Assembly (NCBI RefSeq): GCF_013778505.1
Contig: NZ_JAAOWU010000010.1
Coordinates: forward strand, 148,853-212,852
Source of the DNA: Pseudomonas sivasensis
GTDB taxonomy: Bacteria; Pseudomonadota; Gammaproteobacteria; Pseudomonadales; Pseudomonadaceae
DNA: 64,000 nt
Direction of reading: 5' to 3'
In this document: positions 34,341-43,521 of the stretch, piece by piece
How the letters are laid out: every line of letters starts with the position of its first letter
How positions within the stretch are numbered: the stretch's first letter is position 1
The notes under the pieces: model-generated
Databases searched by the model: none
Told to the model about the DNA's origin: nothing
What the model saw: only the letters and a program-made list of their open reading frames with translations
Position numbers and translations under genes: made by a program

Positions 34341-35114
34341 ATGCGATTTGCCCTGATCCTTGCTCTGCTGTGCAGCCTGGTGGGAGTCGCCCAAGCGACT
34401 CCCACAGGCGAACCTCACAAAGCCTATCTGACGCTGATCATCGACGACCTGGGGCAAAACCTGCCTCGGGATCGCCGCGTGCTGGCCCTGCCTGGGCCGG
34501 TGACCACCGCGATCATGCCCGACACCCCCCACGCTGCAGAATTCGCCCGCGAAGCCCACAAGGCCGGCAAGATCGTGATCCTGCACATGCCCATGGACCC
34601 GGCCACCGGCCCGTTCGCCTGGCACCCTGAGCTGCCTATCGAAGAACTCGCCAAACGCCTGGACGCCGCGTTCAACGCCGTGCCCTACAACGCCGGCATC
34701 AACAACCATATGGGCAGCCGCATGACGGCTCAACCTGCGGCAATGGCCTGGTTGATGGCCGAGCTGCAGCGGCGCAACAAGTTCTTTGTCGACAGCCGTA
34801 CCAGCGCGCAGACAGTGGCAGCCGCCGAGGCACAGAAGATCGGTCTGGCGAGTGTTTCGCGGGACGTGTTCCTGGACGACGAACGCACCGAAGCGGCGAT
34901 CACCACACAGTTGCAAACCGCGATCAAGCTGGCCCACAAACAGGGCTCGGCCGTGATGATCGGCCACCCTTACCCACAAACCCTGGCAGTGCTGGAGCGC
35001 GAGCTGCCCAAGCTCAAGGCCCAGGGCATCGAGTGGATTGATATTAAGCTGATGATCAGCGTGCGCAGCAATCAAGCCATGGCTGGGCATGGGAAGGACG
35101 GGGTTTACCGCTAG
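34341..35114 (+). CDS. Divergent polysaccharide deacetylase family protein (YibQ type)
   Basis: A 257-residue exported protein: signal peptide (about 1-20), then the divergent polysaccharide deacetylase fold with LIIDDLGQN, ITTAIMPDTPHA-like and GINNHMGSRMT motifs. It starts 1 nt after the ctpA stop. Function is uncertain; the conserved Asp/His set suggests a metal-dependent hydrolase on cell-wall sugars. A perfect 11-bp inverted repeat lies over codons 14-22. Confidence 0.9.
   Translation: MRFALILALLCSLVGVAQATPTGEPHKAYLTLIIDDLGQNLPRDRRVLALPGPVTTAIMPDTPHAAEFAREAHKAGKIVILHMPMDPATGPFAWHPELPIEELAKRLDAAFNAVPYNAGINNHMGSRMTAQPAAMAWLMAELQRRNKFFVDSRTSAQTVAAAEAQKIGLASVSRDVFLDDERTEAAITTQLQTAIKLAHKQGSAVMIGHPYPQTLAVLERELPKLKAQGIEWIDIKLMISVRSNQAMAGHGKDGVYR
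34380..34405 (+). repeat. Perfect hairpin within the start of the deacetylase gene
   Basis: GTGGGAGTCGC and GCGACTCCCAC, an 11-bp perfect stem around the loop CCAA, lie 39-64 nt after the ATG inside the signal-peptide coding region. It shares the GTGGGAG/CTCCCAC ends of the REP elements, but its core differs. Confidence 0.7.
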
Positions 35115-35135
35115 AAACGCCGCAACGATCCCAGT

Positions 35136-35160
35136 AAGAGCTGGCAAGCCAGCGCCTACA
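35136..35160. repeat. REP-like singlet of another group
   Basis: The palindrome GCTGGCAAGCCAGC followed by GCCTACA is the reverse complement of the TGTAGG-GCTGGCTTGCCAGC type of Pseudomonas REP. It stands alone between the convergent deacetylase and binding-protein genes. It differs from the GTGGGAGGGGG group found elsewhere here. Confidence 0.6.
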
Positions 35161-35174
35161 GAACTTCGGGTCTT

Positions 35175-35930
35175 TTACAGATACTTCGCCGTGATCTCGT
35201 CGACGACGCCGTCTTTACGCAACTGGTCCAGCGCGGCCTGAAGCTTGTCTACCAAGTCGTCCGGCACATCCTTGTTCAACGCGAGGTAGAGCTGGGCGCT
35301 GTTGAATCGCAGCACGGTCTTGAGCCCGGTCACCCCAACTTGGCGTGCCAGGTAACGCCCGGCCGGGTCGCCGGTAGCCCACAAGTCGATCTGGCCATCC
35401 ACGAGCTTTTGCGCATTGTCCTGGTCACGCAGCACTACGATCGGGTTGAGGCCCTGTTTCTCCAGGGTCTCGGCGATGGCATCGCCTTTATAGGCGCCGA
35501 TCTTGTAGCGCCGCGCTTGCTCAAGTTCGGCAAGCTGGATCTTGCTGTCCGACTTGGCCAGCAGCACCCAATCATCCGGGCCAATGGGGCCGACCCACTT
35601 GAACAGCGCTTCGCGAGCCGGCAAACGTGCCATTACGAATACGCCATAGCCGGGTTTTTCCAGGGCGAGTTTGTAGATTCGCTCCCAAGGAAAACGCAGG
35701 GTGAGGTTGTAGGAAATGCCCGCACGCTTGAAGGTTTCGCGCACGATATCCACGGCGATGCCTTCGATGTTTTCTTCCTTGGCGAAGTTCTTGCCGTTTT
35801 TCGCCATGTTGTACGGCGGGAAGTTTTCCGTCAGCAACACCAGGGAGGCGTCGGACGGTTCCTCGGCATGGGCCGAACCGACTAACAACAGGGACGAACT
35901 GGCGAGGGCAAGTAAGAGGGTCTTGAACAT
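35175..35930 (-). CDS. Periplasmic amino-acid-type solute-binding protein
   Basis: A 251-residue exported protein with signal peptide ending SAHA-EE (residue 22) and an SBP family 3 (PF00497) fold: LTENFPPYNM, GIAVDIVRETFKRAGI and RFPWERIYKLALEKPG. No permease or ATPase gene is nearby, so it may be an orphan binding protein or a sensor partner. The ATG at 35930 is chosen because it gives a clean signal peptide; the upstream extension is not supported. Ligand unknown, probably an amino acid or aromatic compound. Confidence 0.88.
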   Translation of the reverse strand: MFKTLLLALASSSLLLVGSAHAEEPSDASLVLLTENFPPYNMAKNGKNFAKEENIEGIAVDIVRETFKRAGISYNLTLRFPWERIYKLALEKPGYGVFVMARLPAREALFKWVGPIGPDDWVLLAKSDSKIQLAELEQARRYKIGAYKGDAIAETLEKQGLNPIVVLRDQDNAQKLVDGQIDLWATGDPAGRYLARQVGVTGLKTVLRFNSAQLYLALNKDVPDDLVDKLQAALDQLRKDGVVDEITAKYL

Positions 35931-35996
35931 GAAGGCTACCGGAATCCATGGCAAGCGCAGAGAGTGCCGCGCGCCCGCCATGGTGTCCAGCAACGT

Positions 35997-36767
35997 TTAA
36001 CGAACGACGATACCGCGCGCCGCCATATAGGCCTTGGCCTCAGGAACGGTGTATTCGCCAAAGTGGAAAATACTCGCCGCCAGCACTGCGCTGGCGTGGC
36101 CTTCGATCACGCCGTCGGCCAGATGCTGCAGGTTGCCGACGCCGCCGGAAGCGATCACCGGAATGCCCAGCGCGTCGCTGATGGCACGGGTCACGCCCAG
36201 GTCGAAGCCGTTTTTCATGCCGTCCTGGTCCATGCTGGTCAGCAGGATCTCACCAGCGCCCAGGCCTTCCATCTTCATCGCCCATTCCACCGCGTCCAGG
36301 CCAGTCGGCTTGCGACCGCCGTGGGTGAAGATCTCCCAGCGCGGGGTTTCGCCCGGGCCGGAGACTTTCTTGGCGTCGATAGCCACTACGATGCATTGCG
36401 AGCCGAAATGTTGCGCGGCTTCGCCGACGAACTCCGGGTTGAACACCGCTGCGGTGTTGATCGAGACCTTGTCCGCGCCAGCATTGAGCAGGTTGCGGAT
36501 GTCTTGCACGGTGCGCACGCCGCCGCCCACGGTCAGCGGGATAAACACCTGGCTGGCCATGCGCTCGACGGTGTGCAGCGTGGTGTCGCGGCCATCAACG
36601 CTGGCGGTGATGTCGAGAAAAGTAATCTCATCGGCACCTTGCTCATCGTAGCGACGGGCAATTTCCACCGGATCGCCGGCATCACGGATGTTCTCGAACT
36701 TGACGCCCTTGACCACGCGACCATTGTCGACGTCCAGGCAAGGGATGATGCGTTTGGCCAGCGCCAT
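35997..36767 (-). CDS. hisF: Imidazole glycerol phosphate synthase subunit HisF
   Basis: A 256-residue TIM-barrel cyclase. With HisH it turns PRFAR and glutamine-derived ammonia into imidazole glycerol phosphate and AICAR. It starts MALAKRIIPCLDVDNGRVVKGV with the conserved catalytic Asp, and has EITFLDITAS and DGRDTT. It lies 9 nt after hisA. Confident. Confidence 0.98.
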   Translation of the reverse strand: MALAKRIIPCLDVDNGRVVKGVKFENIRDAGDPVEIARRYDEQGADEITFLDITASVDGRDTTLHTVERMASQVFIPLTVGGGVRTVQDIRNLLNAGADKVSINTAAVFNPEFVGEAAQHFGSQCIVVAIDAKKVSGPGETPRWEIFTHGGRKPTGLDAVEWAMKMEGLGAGEILLTSMDQDGMKNGFDLGVTRAISDALGIPVIASGGVGNLQHLADGVIEGHASAVLAASIFHFGEYTVPEAKAYMAARGIVVR

Positions 36768-36776
36768 GGTCAGTCC

Positions 36777-37514
36777 TCAGCCGTTGTAGGCATCGCAGTA
36801 AGCCTGGGCTTCGGCGACGTCCAGAGTACCTTCATAGATCGCGCGGCCGGTGATGGCGCCGATGATCCCTGGCGCCTTGGCGTCCAACAGCGACTTGATA
36901 TCGCCCAGGTTGTGAATACCGCCGGAAGCAATCACCGGGATCTTCGTCGCCGCAGCCAGCGCGGCCGTGAACGGTACGTTGCAGCCCTGCATCATGCCGT
37001 CTTTGGCGATGTCGGTATAAACGATGGCGGACACGCCGTCAGCTTCGAACTGCTTGGCCAGGTCGATGACTTGCACGGTGCTGATTTCAGCCCAGCCGTC
37101 GGTGGCGACGAAGCCATCTTTAGCGTCCAGACCCACGATAACTTTGCCTGGGAACGCGCGGCAGGCTTCAGCAACGAAGGCCGGGTCTTTCACAGCCTTG
37201 GTGCCGATGATCACGTAGCTCACGCCAGCTTTGACGTAGTGCTCAATGGTTTCCAGGGAGCGGATACCGCCGCCGATCTGGATCGGCAGATTCGGGTAGC
37301 GCTTGGCGATGGCGGTAACCACCTCACCGTTGACCGGCTGGCCTTCGAAGGCGCCGTTCAAGTCCACCAGATGCAGACGACGGCAGCCCCCTTCTACCCA
37401 TTTGGCAGCCATGCTCACCGGGTCATCGGAGAACACGGTGGAGTCTTCCATGCGGCCTTGGCGCAGACGTACGCAGGCGCCGTCCTTGAGATCGATAGCG
37501 GGGATAATCAGCAT
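36777..37514 (-). CDS. hisA: Phosphoribosylformimino-5-aminoimidazole carboxamide ribotide isomerase
   Basis: A 245-residue TIM barrel that opens the ribose ring of ProFAR to PRFAR, the fourth histidine step. It begins [20 protein letters not shown] with the catalytic Asp, and has [11 protein letters not shown] and [13 protein letters not shown]. It is immediately before hisF and follows the DUF2164 gene by 39 nt. Confidence 0.98.
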
Positions 37515-37553
37515 CTGGCAAACCTTATTCGATATTCAGCAATGCTTGGGAAA

Positions 37554-37811
37554 TCAGGGTTTCTCAAGCGACCACAGGTCGCTTTCGATGCTTTCGAACC
37601 TTTCTTTAAGGAGCGTCTGCGAATCGAAAATCGCCCTGTTGTAATAGTGCGGAGCCACTTCGGTGGTGAACAGCTCAAGAATCTCGGCGACCTCGAACGA
37701 GCCCAGCTTGAGCTCGAAGCGATCTTCCATGAAGCGTTTGATCTTGAGGGTAGCCTCACTCTCCTGCTCAGGCGTGAGGTTCAAGATCGGCAGCTTCGGC
37801 TTCCTGGCCAT
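37554..37811 (-). CDS. DUF2164 protein inside the his cluster
   Basis: An 85-residue protein that starts MARKPKLPILNLTPEQE and has the DUF2164 pattern KIKRFMEDRFELKLGSFEVAEILELF...YYNRAIFDSQ. Function unknown. Its ATG directly follows the hisH stop codon, so it is part of the his operon by position. Its small size and high charge suggest a regulatory or accessory protein, but nothing links it to histidine synthesis beyond its place. Confidence 0.85.
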   Translation of the reverse strand: MARKPKLPILNLTPEQESEATLKIKRFMEDRFELKLGSFEVAEILELFTTEVAPHYYNRAIFDSQTLLKERFESIESDLWSLEKP

Positions 37812-38450
37812 TTACCAGCGCCCGTCCCACGCGGCGAAGTTCTGCAGCAATTGCAGGCCATGGGTATGGCTCTTCTCCGGGTGGAACTGCACAGCAAAAC
37901 GCGAACCTTCGGCCAACGCTGCGGCGAAGTCGACGCCGTAGTGCCCGCCACCCACCACCTGGCCCGGCTTACCGGCGGCGATGTAGTAGCTGTGCACGAA
38001 ATAGAAACGCGCCAGGTCCGGGATGTCGTGCCAGAGCGGGTGATCCACCGTCTGACTGACTTCGTTCCAGCCCATATGCGGCACTTTCAGGTGGGCGCCA
38101 TCTTCGTGCAGGTCCTTGCCGAAGAACTTCACCTGGCCAGGGAACAGGCCGATGCAGTCGACGCCGTCGTTCTCTTCACTGCGGTCGAGCAAGGCTTGCA
38201 TGCCCACGCAGATGCCGAGGAACGGGCGATCCTGGCTGACTTCGCGCACCAGACTGTCAAAGCCCAGACGGCGGATCTCGGCCATGCAATCGCGAATCGC
38301 GCCGACACCGGGGAACACCACGCGGTCAGCTTCGCGAATCACGTTGGCATCGCTGGTGATCAGCACCTTGCCGGCACCTACGTGTTCGAGGGCCTTGGCC
38401 ACCGAGTGCAGGTTACCCATGCCGTAATCGATAACCGCGACCGTCTGCAT
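37812..38450 (-). CDS. hisH: Imidazole glycerol phosphate synthase glutamine amidotransferase subunit
   Basis: A 212-residue class I glutamine amidotransferase that supplies ammonia to HisF. The nucleophile is C81 in FLGICVGMQALL, and the His/Glu pair lies near the end in VQFHPEKSHTHG. It overlaps the hisB stop by 1 nt and adjoins the DUF2164 gene. Confidence 0.98.
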   Translation of the reverse strand: MQTVAVIDYGMGNLHSVAKALEHVGAGKVLITSDANVIREADRVVFPGVGAIRDCMAEIRRLGFDSLVREVSQDRPFLGICVGMQALLDRSEENDGVDCIGLFPGQVKFFGKDLHEDGAHLKVPHMGWNEVSQTVDHPLWHDIPDLARFYFVHSYYIAAGKPGQVVGGGHYGVDFAAALAEGSRFAVQFHPEKSHTHGLQLLQNFAAWDGRW

Positions 38451-39046
38451 TACAGAACGCCCTTGGTCGAGGGCATTTGCCCGGCCATGCGGTCATCCAA
38501 CTCTACAGCCATGCGCAGCGCGCGGCCGAAAGCCTTGAACACGGTTTCGATTTGGTGGTGGGTGTTGGTGCCGCGCAAGTTGTCGATATGCAGGCTGACG
38601 AGCGCGTGGTTGACGAAACCCTGGAAAAATTCCTGGAACAGGTCGACGTCGAAGCCGCGGCCCACGTTGGCACGGGTGTACGGCACGTGCATCTGCAAGC
38701 CTGGGCGGCCGGAGAAGTCGATGACCACTCGCGACAGCGCTTCGTCCAGCGGGACATAGGCGTGACCGTAGCGACGGATGCCTTTTTTGTCGCCGATGGC
38801 CTTGGCAAATGCCTGGCCGAGGGTGATGCCTACGTCTTCCACCATGTGGTGGTCGTCGATGTGCAGGTCGCCCTTGCCTTCGATATCCAGGTCGATCAGC
38901 CCGTGACGGGCGATCTGGTCCAGCATGTGCTCAAGAAAAGGTACACCGATATCAAATCGGGCCTTTCCGGTGCCATCCAGGTTAATCGAGGCTTTGATCT
39001 GGGTTTCCAGAGTGTCGCGCTCGACGGACGCCTTACGTTCGGCCAT
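38450..39046 (-). CDS. hisB: Imidazoleglycerol-phosphate dehydratase
   Basis: A 198-residue manganese enzyme, monofunctional (no phosphatase domain), for the seventh histidine step. Family motifs: FLEHMLDQIARHG, DLHIDDHHMVEDVGI, and LRGTNTHHQIETVFKAFGRALR. I chose the ATG at 39046 with GGAG eight nt upstream; a GTG one codon earlier is possible. It is the first gene of hisB-hisH-DUF2164-hisA-hisF. Confidence 0.97.
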   Translation of the reverse strand: MAERKASVERDTLETQIKASINLDGTGKARFDIGVPFLEHMLDQIARHGLIDLDIEGKGDLHIDDHHMVEDVGITLGQAFAKAIGDKKGIRRYGHAYVPLDEALSRVVIDFSGRPGLQMHVPYTRANVGRGFDVDLFQEFFQGFVNHALVSLHIDNLRGTNTHHQIETVFKAFGRALRMAVELDDRMAGQMPSTKGVL

Positions 39047-39212
39047 CACCAGCTCCGCAAAATCATTGGGCGAAAAAGGCAGCCATTATAGGGGCGCGGG
39101 CGCTAAACAGAAACATCGAAGGGGATAAGACTGACGAGTTGAAGTGGGGGTGTCGGGGATAGACATGTGCATACAAGTGCGAATCCACTTATGAAAACTC
39201 TGCACAGCCAAT

Positions 39213-39299
39213 GTGGAAGGGGGCTTGCTTCCGATGGCGGCGGCTCAGTCGCCTAGTGGCTGACTGATCTGACGCTATCGGGAGCAAGCCCCCTCCCAC
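39213..39299. repeat. REPIN between hisB and the MFS gene
   Basis: Inverted REP arms; the left arm carries changes at matched places (GTGGAAGGGGGCTTGCTTCC), which keep its own inner hairpin paired, and the right arm is normal. It lies 15 nt after the MFS gene stop codon and upstream of hisB. Confidence 0.93.
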
Positions 39300-39314
39300 A
39301 ATGGTTTTGCGGTG

Positions 39315-40976
39315 TTAGTGGAACAGTACCGCCGTCTTCTGCAGGGTCACCCACACACCCCACGCCAACGGAATACCCACCACCAGCCAGGCCGCAACGG
39401 CCAATGGCACCGTACCGGGGGCTGCTTTCCACTCCAGGGAAGTGGTGGCATCCGCGCCCTTGTCATGGCCCAGCGCCTGTTCGGCAGCCAGTTCGGCGTC
39501 GGTCATGAAGTACTTGTCGGCCACCGGACGTACCAGCATGTTGCAGATAAAGCCCAACACCAGCAGGCCGGCGAGGATGTACAAGGTGATGTCATAGGCC
39601 GCAGCGCGTTCAACGCCGATGCTCAGTTGATACTCACGCAGGTAGTTCACCAACACCGGGCCCAATACGCCCGCAGCAGCCCAAGCGGTCAGCAGGCGAC
39701 CGTGGATCGCGCCCACCATCTGGGTGCCGAACAGGTCGGCCAGGTAAGCCGGAACGGTGGCAAAACCACCGCCGTACATCGACAGGATGATGCAGAACGC
39801 GGCCACGAACAGCGCCACGTTGCCCAGGTGCCCCAGGTTCGGGATCAGCGCGTAGAGGGCAAAGCCCAGGGCGAAGAACACGAAGTAGGTATTTTTACGG
39901 CCCAGGTAGTCGGAGAACGACGCCCAGAAGAACCGGCCGCCGATGTTGAACAAGCTCAACAGACCGGTGAAACCCGCGGCGATCGCGGCGATCGACGCCA
40001 GTTGCCCGGCATCCAGTTGACCGAACGGCACATCAACACCCAGTAGCTTGCCACCGAACACTTCCTGCAGCAGCGGCGAAGCCATGCCGAGGATGCCGAT
40101 ACCGGCCGATACGTTCAGGCACAACACCAGCCATACCAGACGGAATTGCGGGGTTTTCCACGCCACGCTCACATGCACGTGACGGTGGGTGATCATCGCA
40201 TTGCTGGCTTTTTTCGCCGGCGCGGTCCAGCCCTCAGGCTTCCAGCCGGTCGGTGGCACGCGATAAGACAGCGCACCGCCGATCATGAACACGAAGTAGA
40301 TCGCGGCCATCACTAGGAAGCTCTGCCAGACGCCCACGCTGGTCGGCGAAGCGAAGTGACCCATCAGCGCTGCGGCCAGGGGTGCACCGACCATCGCGCC
40401 CCCACCGAAACCCATGATCGCCATACCAGTGGCCATGCCACGCTTGTCCGGGAACCACTTGATCAAGGTCGACACGGGCGAGATATAGCCCAGGCCCAGG
40501 CCGATGCCGCCAATGACGCCGGAACCGATCCACATCAGCCAGATCTGGTGGGTGTAAATACCCAATGCCGAGATCAACAGGCCGCCGCACCAGCACAACG
40601 CCGATACAACACCCGCCTTACGCGGCCCGGCATGTTCCAGCCAGCCGCCCCAGATCGCTGCCGAGCAGCCCAGGAAAATGAAGAACAGGGTGTAGATCCA
40701 GCCCAGCATGGAGATGGGCCAGTCGCATTGGGACGAGAAGACTTGGGCGATAAAGCTCATGTCTGGCGCGCAGGCAACGGGCTTGGTGATACCCAGCGCC
40801 TTGGACAGCGGCAGCCAGAACACCGAAAAACCATAGGCCATGCCGATGCAGAGATGGATGGCCAGGGCGGCCGGTGGAACCAGCCAGCGGTTGAACCCGG
40901 GCTTGGCGATGATGCGCTCCTTGGACAGGAACGCAGGCTGTGCGGCGGTAGAACCGGCCGCAGTGCTAGTGCTCAT
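39315..40976 (-). CDS. OFA-family MFS transporter (oxalate/formate antiporter type)
   Basis: A 553-residue membrane protein with twelve helices. The first helix region IHLCIGMAYGFSVFWLPLSKALG and the motif GGIGLGLGYISPVSTLIKWFPDKRGMATGMA are strong signs of the OFA family. A long first periplasmic loop and a central loop (TGWKPEGWTAPAKKASNAM) are typical of the larger members, which transport monocarboxylates such as pyruvate or lactate in other bacteria. Substrate unknown here. The Asp-free start MSTSTAAGSTAAQ is a soluble leader. Confidence 0.88.
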   Translation of the reverse strand: MSTSTAAGSTAAQPAFLSKERIIAKPGFNRWLVPPAALAIHLCIGMAYGFSVFWLPLSKALGITKPVACAPDMSFIAQVFSSQCDWPISMLGWIYTLFFIFLGCSAAIWGGWLEHAGPRKAGVVSALCWCGGLLISALGIYTHQIWLMWIGSGVIGGIGLGLGYISPVSTLIKWFPDKRGMATGMAIMGFGGGAMVGAPLAAALMGHFASPTSVGVWQSFLVMAAIYFVFMIGGALSYRVPPTGWKPEGWTAPAKKASNAMITHRHVHVSVAWKTPQFRLVWLVLCLNVSAGIGILGMASPLLQEVFGGKLLGVDVPFGQLDAGQLASIAAIAAGFTGLLSLFNIGGRFFWASFSDYLGRKNTYFVFFALGFALYALIPNLGHLGNVALFVAAFCIILSMYGGGFATVPAYLADLFGTQMVGAIHGRLLTAWAAAGVLGPVLVNYLREYQLSIGVERAAAYDITLYILAGLLVLGFICNMLVRPVADKYFMTDAELAAEQALGHDKGADATTSLEWKAAPGTVPLAVAAWLVVGIPLAWGVWVTLQKTAVLFH

Positions 40977-41301
40977 TGGTGTTTCCCCCAGTTATTAGTA
41001 TGCGTCCGTCAGGCGCTCTCTCCCTCGGCCTTGCACGCAAAGCGTGGCCGTTTTTGATGAGTGAAGCTCCATTTTGGCGCGACGATAGGTCGCAGAAGGC
41101 GGACGAACACGCAGAGATTAGCACCTGCGGATGACGGAAAAACCAAACTGATATCACTTTTTTCAGGAAATTCTCTTTTTTTGACGCCAGAATCCCGCTA
41201 CCTGGCCCGCGGATACAATGTAACGATCGGTGACCTGACGCCGGTCATCGGGCGTTATACTCTGCGGCTAAATTTTAAAATCGACATACAAGGACTCGCC
41301 C
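40977..41301. other. Divergent promoter gap between the MFS gene and asmA
   Basis: 325 nt with no gene. On the plus strand TATACT at 41256-41261 is a likely -10 box for asmA, 41 nt before its ATG; the -35 is not clear. The middle part contains AT-rich runs (41155-41180), which could hold the MFS promoter on the other strand, but no firm element is seen. Confidence 0.5.
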
Positions 41302-43521
41302 ATGAAAGCGTTCGGCAAAATCCTGGGTCTGGTACTTCTCGGGCTGTTGCTGATCATTGTGGCTCTGGGCTTCGCCCTGACCCATCTTTTCGATCCCAAC
41401 GACTACAAAGAAGAGATTCGCCAGATTGCCCGCGACAAGGCCCACATCGAGCTGACGCTCAATGGCGATATCGGTTGGAGCCTGTTCCCCTGGCTTGGCC
41501 TTGAACTGCACGAAGCCAGCGTAGCGACCCTGACCACCCCGACCCAGCCCTTCGCCGACCTTCAGATGCTCGGCCTGTCAGTACGCGTATTGCCGCTGCT
41601 GCGCCGCGAAGTGCAGATGAGCGACGTGCGTGTCGAAGGCCTCAACCTGCGCCTCAACCGCGACAAGCAGGGTCACGGCAACTGGGAAGACATCGGCAAG
41701 ACTGCACCGGTAGCCACCACCGATACGCCCACCACGCCGCCCCCGGCGCAACCGTCACCCGAAGCCAAGCCAGAGAAGCCGGCCCAGCCGATCCGCCTGG
41801 ATATCGACAGCCTGACGGTCAACAACGCCCGCATCGAATACAACGATGAGCAGACCGGCAAACAGTTCAGCGCCGAGAGCATCCAGTTGAGCGCCGGTGC
41901 CGTGCACGAAGGCGCCAGCATTCCGGTGAAGCTCACCGCCTTCTTCGGCAGCAACCAGCCGGTAATGCGCGTCAAGACCGAGCTCAACGGCAATCTGCGC
42001 ATTCAGCGCGCCCTCAAGCGCTACCAGTTCGAAGACATGCGTATCAGCGGCGAAGCCACTGGCGAGCCGCTGCAGGGCAAGACCGTGACCTTCTCCACCC
42101 AGGGTCAGTTGCTGGTGGACCAAGCGGCCAACATTGCCGAATGGACCAACCTGAAACTGTCGGCCAACCAACTGCGCGCCTTGGGCGAGCTGAAGGTCAA
42201 TGACCTGGACAAGACCCCACAGCTCAGCGGCGCCTTGTCCATCGCCCAGTTCGACTTGGCCAAGTTCCTCGACAGCGTCGGCAGCCCACTGCCACCGATG
42301 GCCGAGGGCAGCCTGAGCAAAGTCGAACTGGTCAGCCGCCTCAAGGGCACGCCAACCAGCCTGGCCCTGGAAGACCTGAACCTGAAGCTCGACGGCAGCA
42401 CCTTCACCGGCCGCGTCGCCGTGGACGATTTCGCCAAACAGTCGCTTCGCGTGCAACTCAAGGGCGACAGCTTCAACGCCGACAACTACCTGCCGGCGAA
42501 GTCCGAATCTGCCAAGGGCGCAACCGCCGCCCGCCAAGCCGAAGTGCAGAACAGCGAAGCCGGCGCCATGGCTGCCGGCGGCACCACACCGCTACCGGAT
42601 GCGCCTACCAAAGGCGCCTGGAGCACCGACAAGCTGCTGCCTCTGGCGCACCTGCGCAAACTGGATGTCGATGCTGATCTCGCCTTCGGCCAACTGACCT
42701 TGAGCAAATTGCCGATCCAGAATGCCGTGCTCAAAGCATCCGGCATCGACGGCCAACTCAAGCTCGACACCCTGAGCGGCGGCCTCTACAACGGCAGCTT
42801 CCAAGCCAACGGCACACTCGATGTGCGCCAGGATATTCCAGTGCTGGCACTGCAAAGCCGGATCAAGCAAGTGCCGGTCGAACGCATCCTGCAGGCCCAG
42901 GGGCAAACCCCACCCGTGAAGGGCCAGGTCACCCTCGACAGCAACCTCAGCGGCCGTGGCAATAGCCAAAAGGCGCTGATCGACAGCCTCAACGGCACCG
43001 CCAGCTTTGTGATCAACAACGGTGTGCTGCTCAATGCCAACCTTGAACAGCAGCTGTGTACAGGCATCGCCATGCTCAATCGCAAGACCCTGAGCGGCGA
43101 ACAGCGGGGCAAAGACACGCCTTTCCAAGAGCTGAAGGGCAACCTGACCTTCCGTAATGGCGTGGCCAATAACCCTGACCTGAAAGTGCGCATTCCGGGC
43201 CTGGCCGTCAACGGCAACGGTGACATCGACCTGCGCGTGTTGGGCATGGACTACCGCGTCGGCATCATCGTCGAAGGCGACCAACGCGAAGTGCCGGATC
43301 CGGCCTGCGAAGTGGGCTCCAACTTCCGCAACATCGAAGTACCGCTGCGCTGCCGCGGCCCGCTGGAATTGGGTGCCAAGGCGTGCCGCCTGGATAAAGA
43401 TGGCTTGAGCCAAGTCGCAATCAAGGCGGCCGGTAACAAGCTCAGCGAGAAGCTGGAAGAGAAGCTCGACAAGGTAAACCCGCAATTGAAAGATGCATTA
43501 AAGGGCCTGTTCAAGCGATGA
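41302..43521 (+). CDS. asmA: AsmA family protein
   Basis: A 739-residue envelope protein with one N-terminal transmembrane helix (about 5-29) and a long periplasmic beta-rich part of the AsmA/VPS13-like type. The lead-in FDPNDYKEEIRQIARDKAHIELTLNGDIGWSLFPWLGLEL is the family hallmark. A Pro/Thr-rich linker lies near residues 140-160. Such proteins are thought to carry phospholipids between the membranes. It is followed by mutY with a 4-nt overlap. Confidence 0.93.
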   Translation: MKAFGKILGLVLLGLLLIIVALGFALTHLFDPNDYKEEIRQIARDKAHIELTLNGDIGWSLFPWLGLELHEASVATLTTPTQPFADLQMLGLSVRVLPLLRREVQMSDVRVEGLNLRLNRDKQGHGNWEDIGKTAPVATTDTPTTPPPAQPSPEAKPEKPAQPIRLDIDSLTVNNARIEYNDEQTGKQFSAESIQLSAGAVHEGASIPVKLTAFFGSNQPVMRVKTELNGNLRIQRALKRYQFEDMRISGEATGEPLQGKTVTFSTQGQLLVDQAANIAEWTNLKLSANQLRALGELKVNDLDKTPQLSGALSIAQFDLAKFLDSVGSPLPPMAEGSLSKVELVSRLKGTPTSLALEDLNLKLDGSTFTGRVAVDDFAKQSLRVQLKGDSFNADNYLPAKSESAKGATAARQAEVQNSEAGAMAAGGTTPLPDAPTKGAWSTDKLLPLAHLRKLDVDADLAFGQLTLSKLPIQNAVLKASGIDGQLKLDTLSGGLYNGSFQANGTLDVRQDIPVLALQSRIKQVPVERILQAQGQTPPVKGQVTLDSNLSGRGNSQKALIDSLNGTASFVINNGVLLNANLEQQLCTGIAMLNRKTLSGEQRGKDTPFQELKGNLTFRNGVANNPDLKVRIPGLAVNGNGDIDLRVLGMDYRVGIIVEGDQREVPDPACEVGSNFRNIEVPLRCRGPLELGAKACRLDKDGLSQVAIKAAGNKLSEKLEEKLDKVNPQLKDALKGLFKR

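Noticed and set aside
35964..38759. A 931-codon plus-strand frame running across hisF, hisA, DUF2164, hisH and part of hisB
   Set aside because: It crosses five minus-strand genes and has no domain or ribosome site; it is an antisense shadow.
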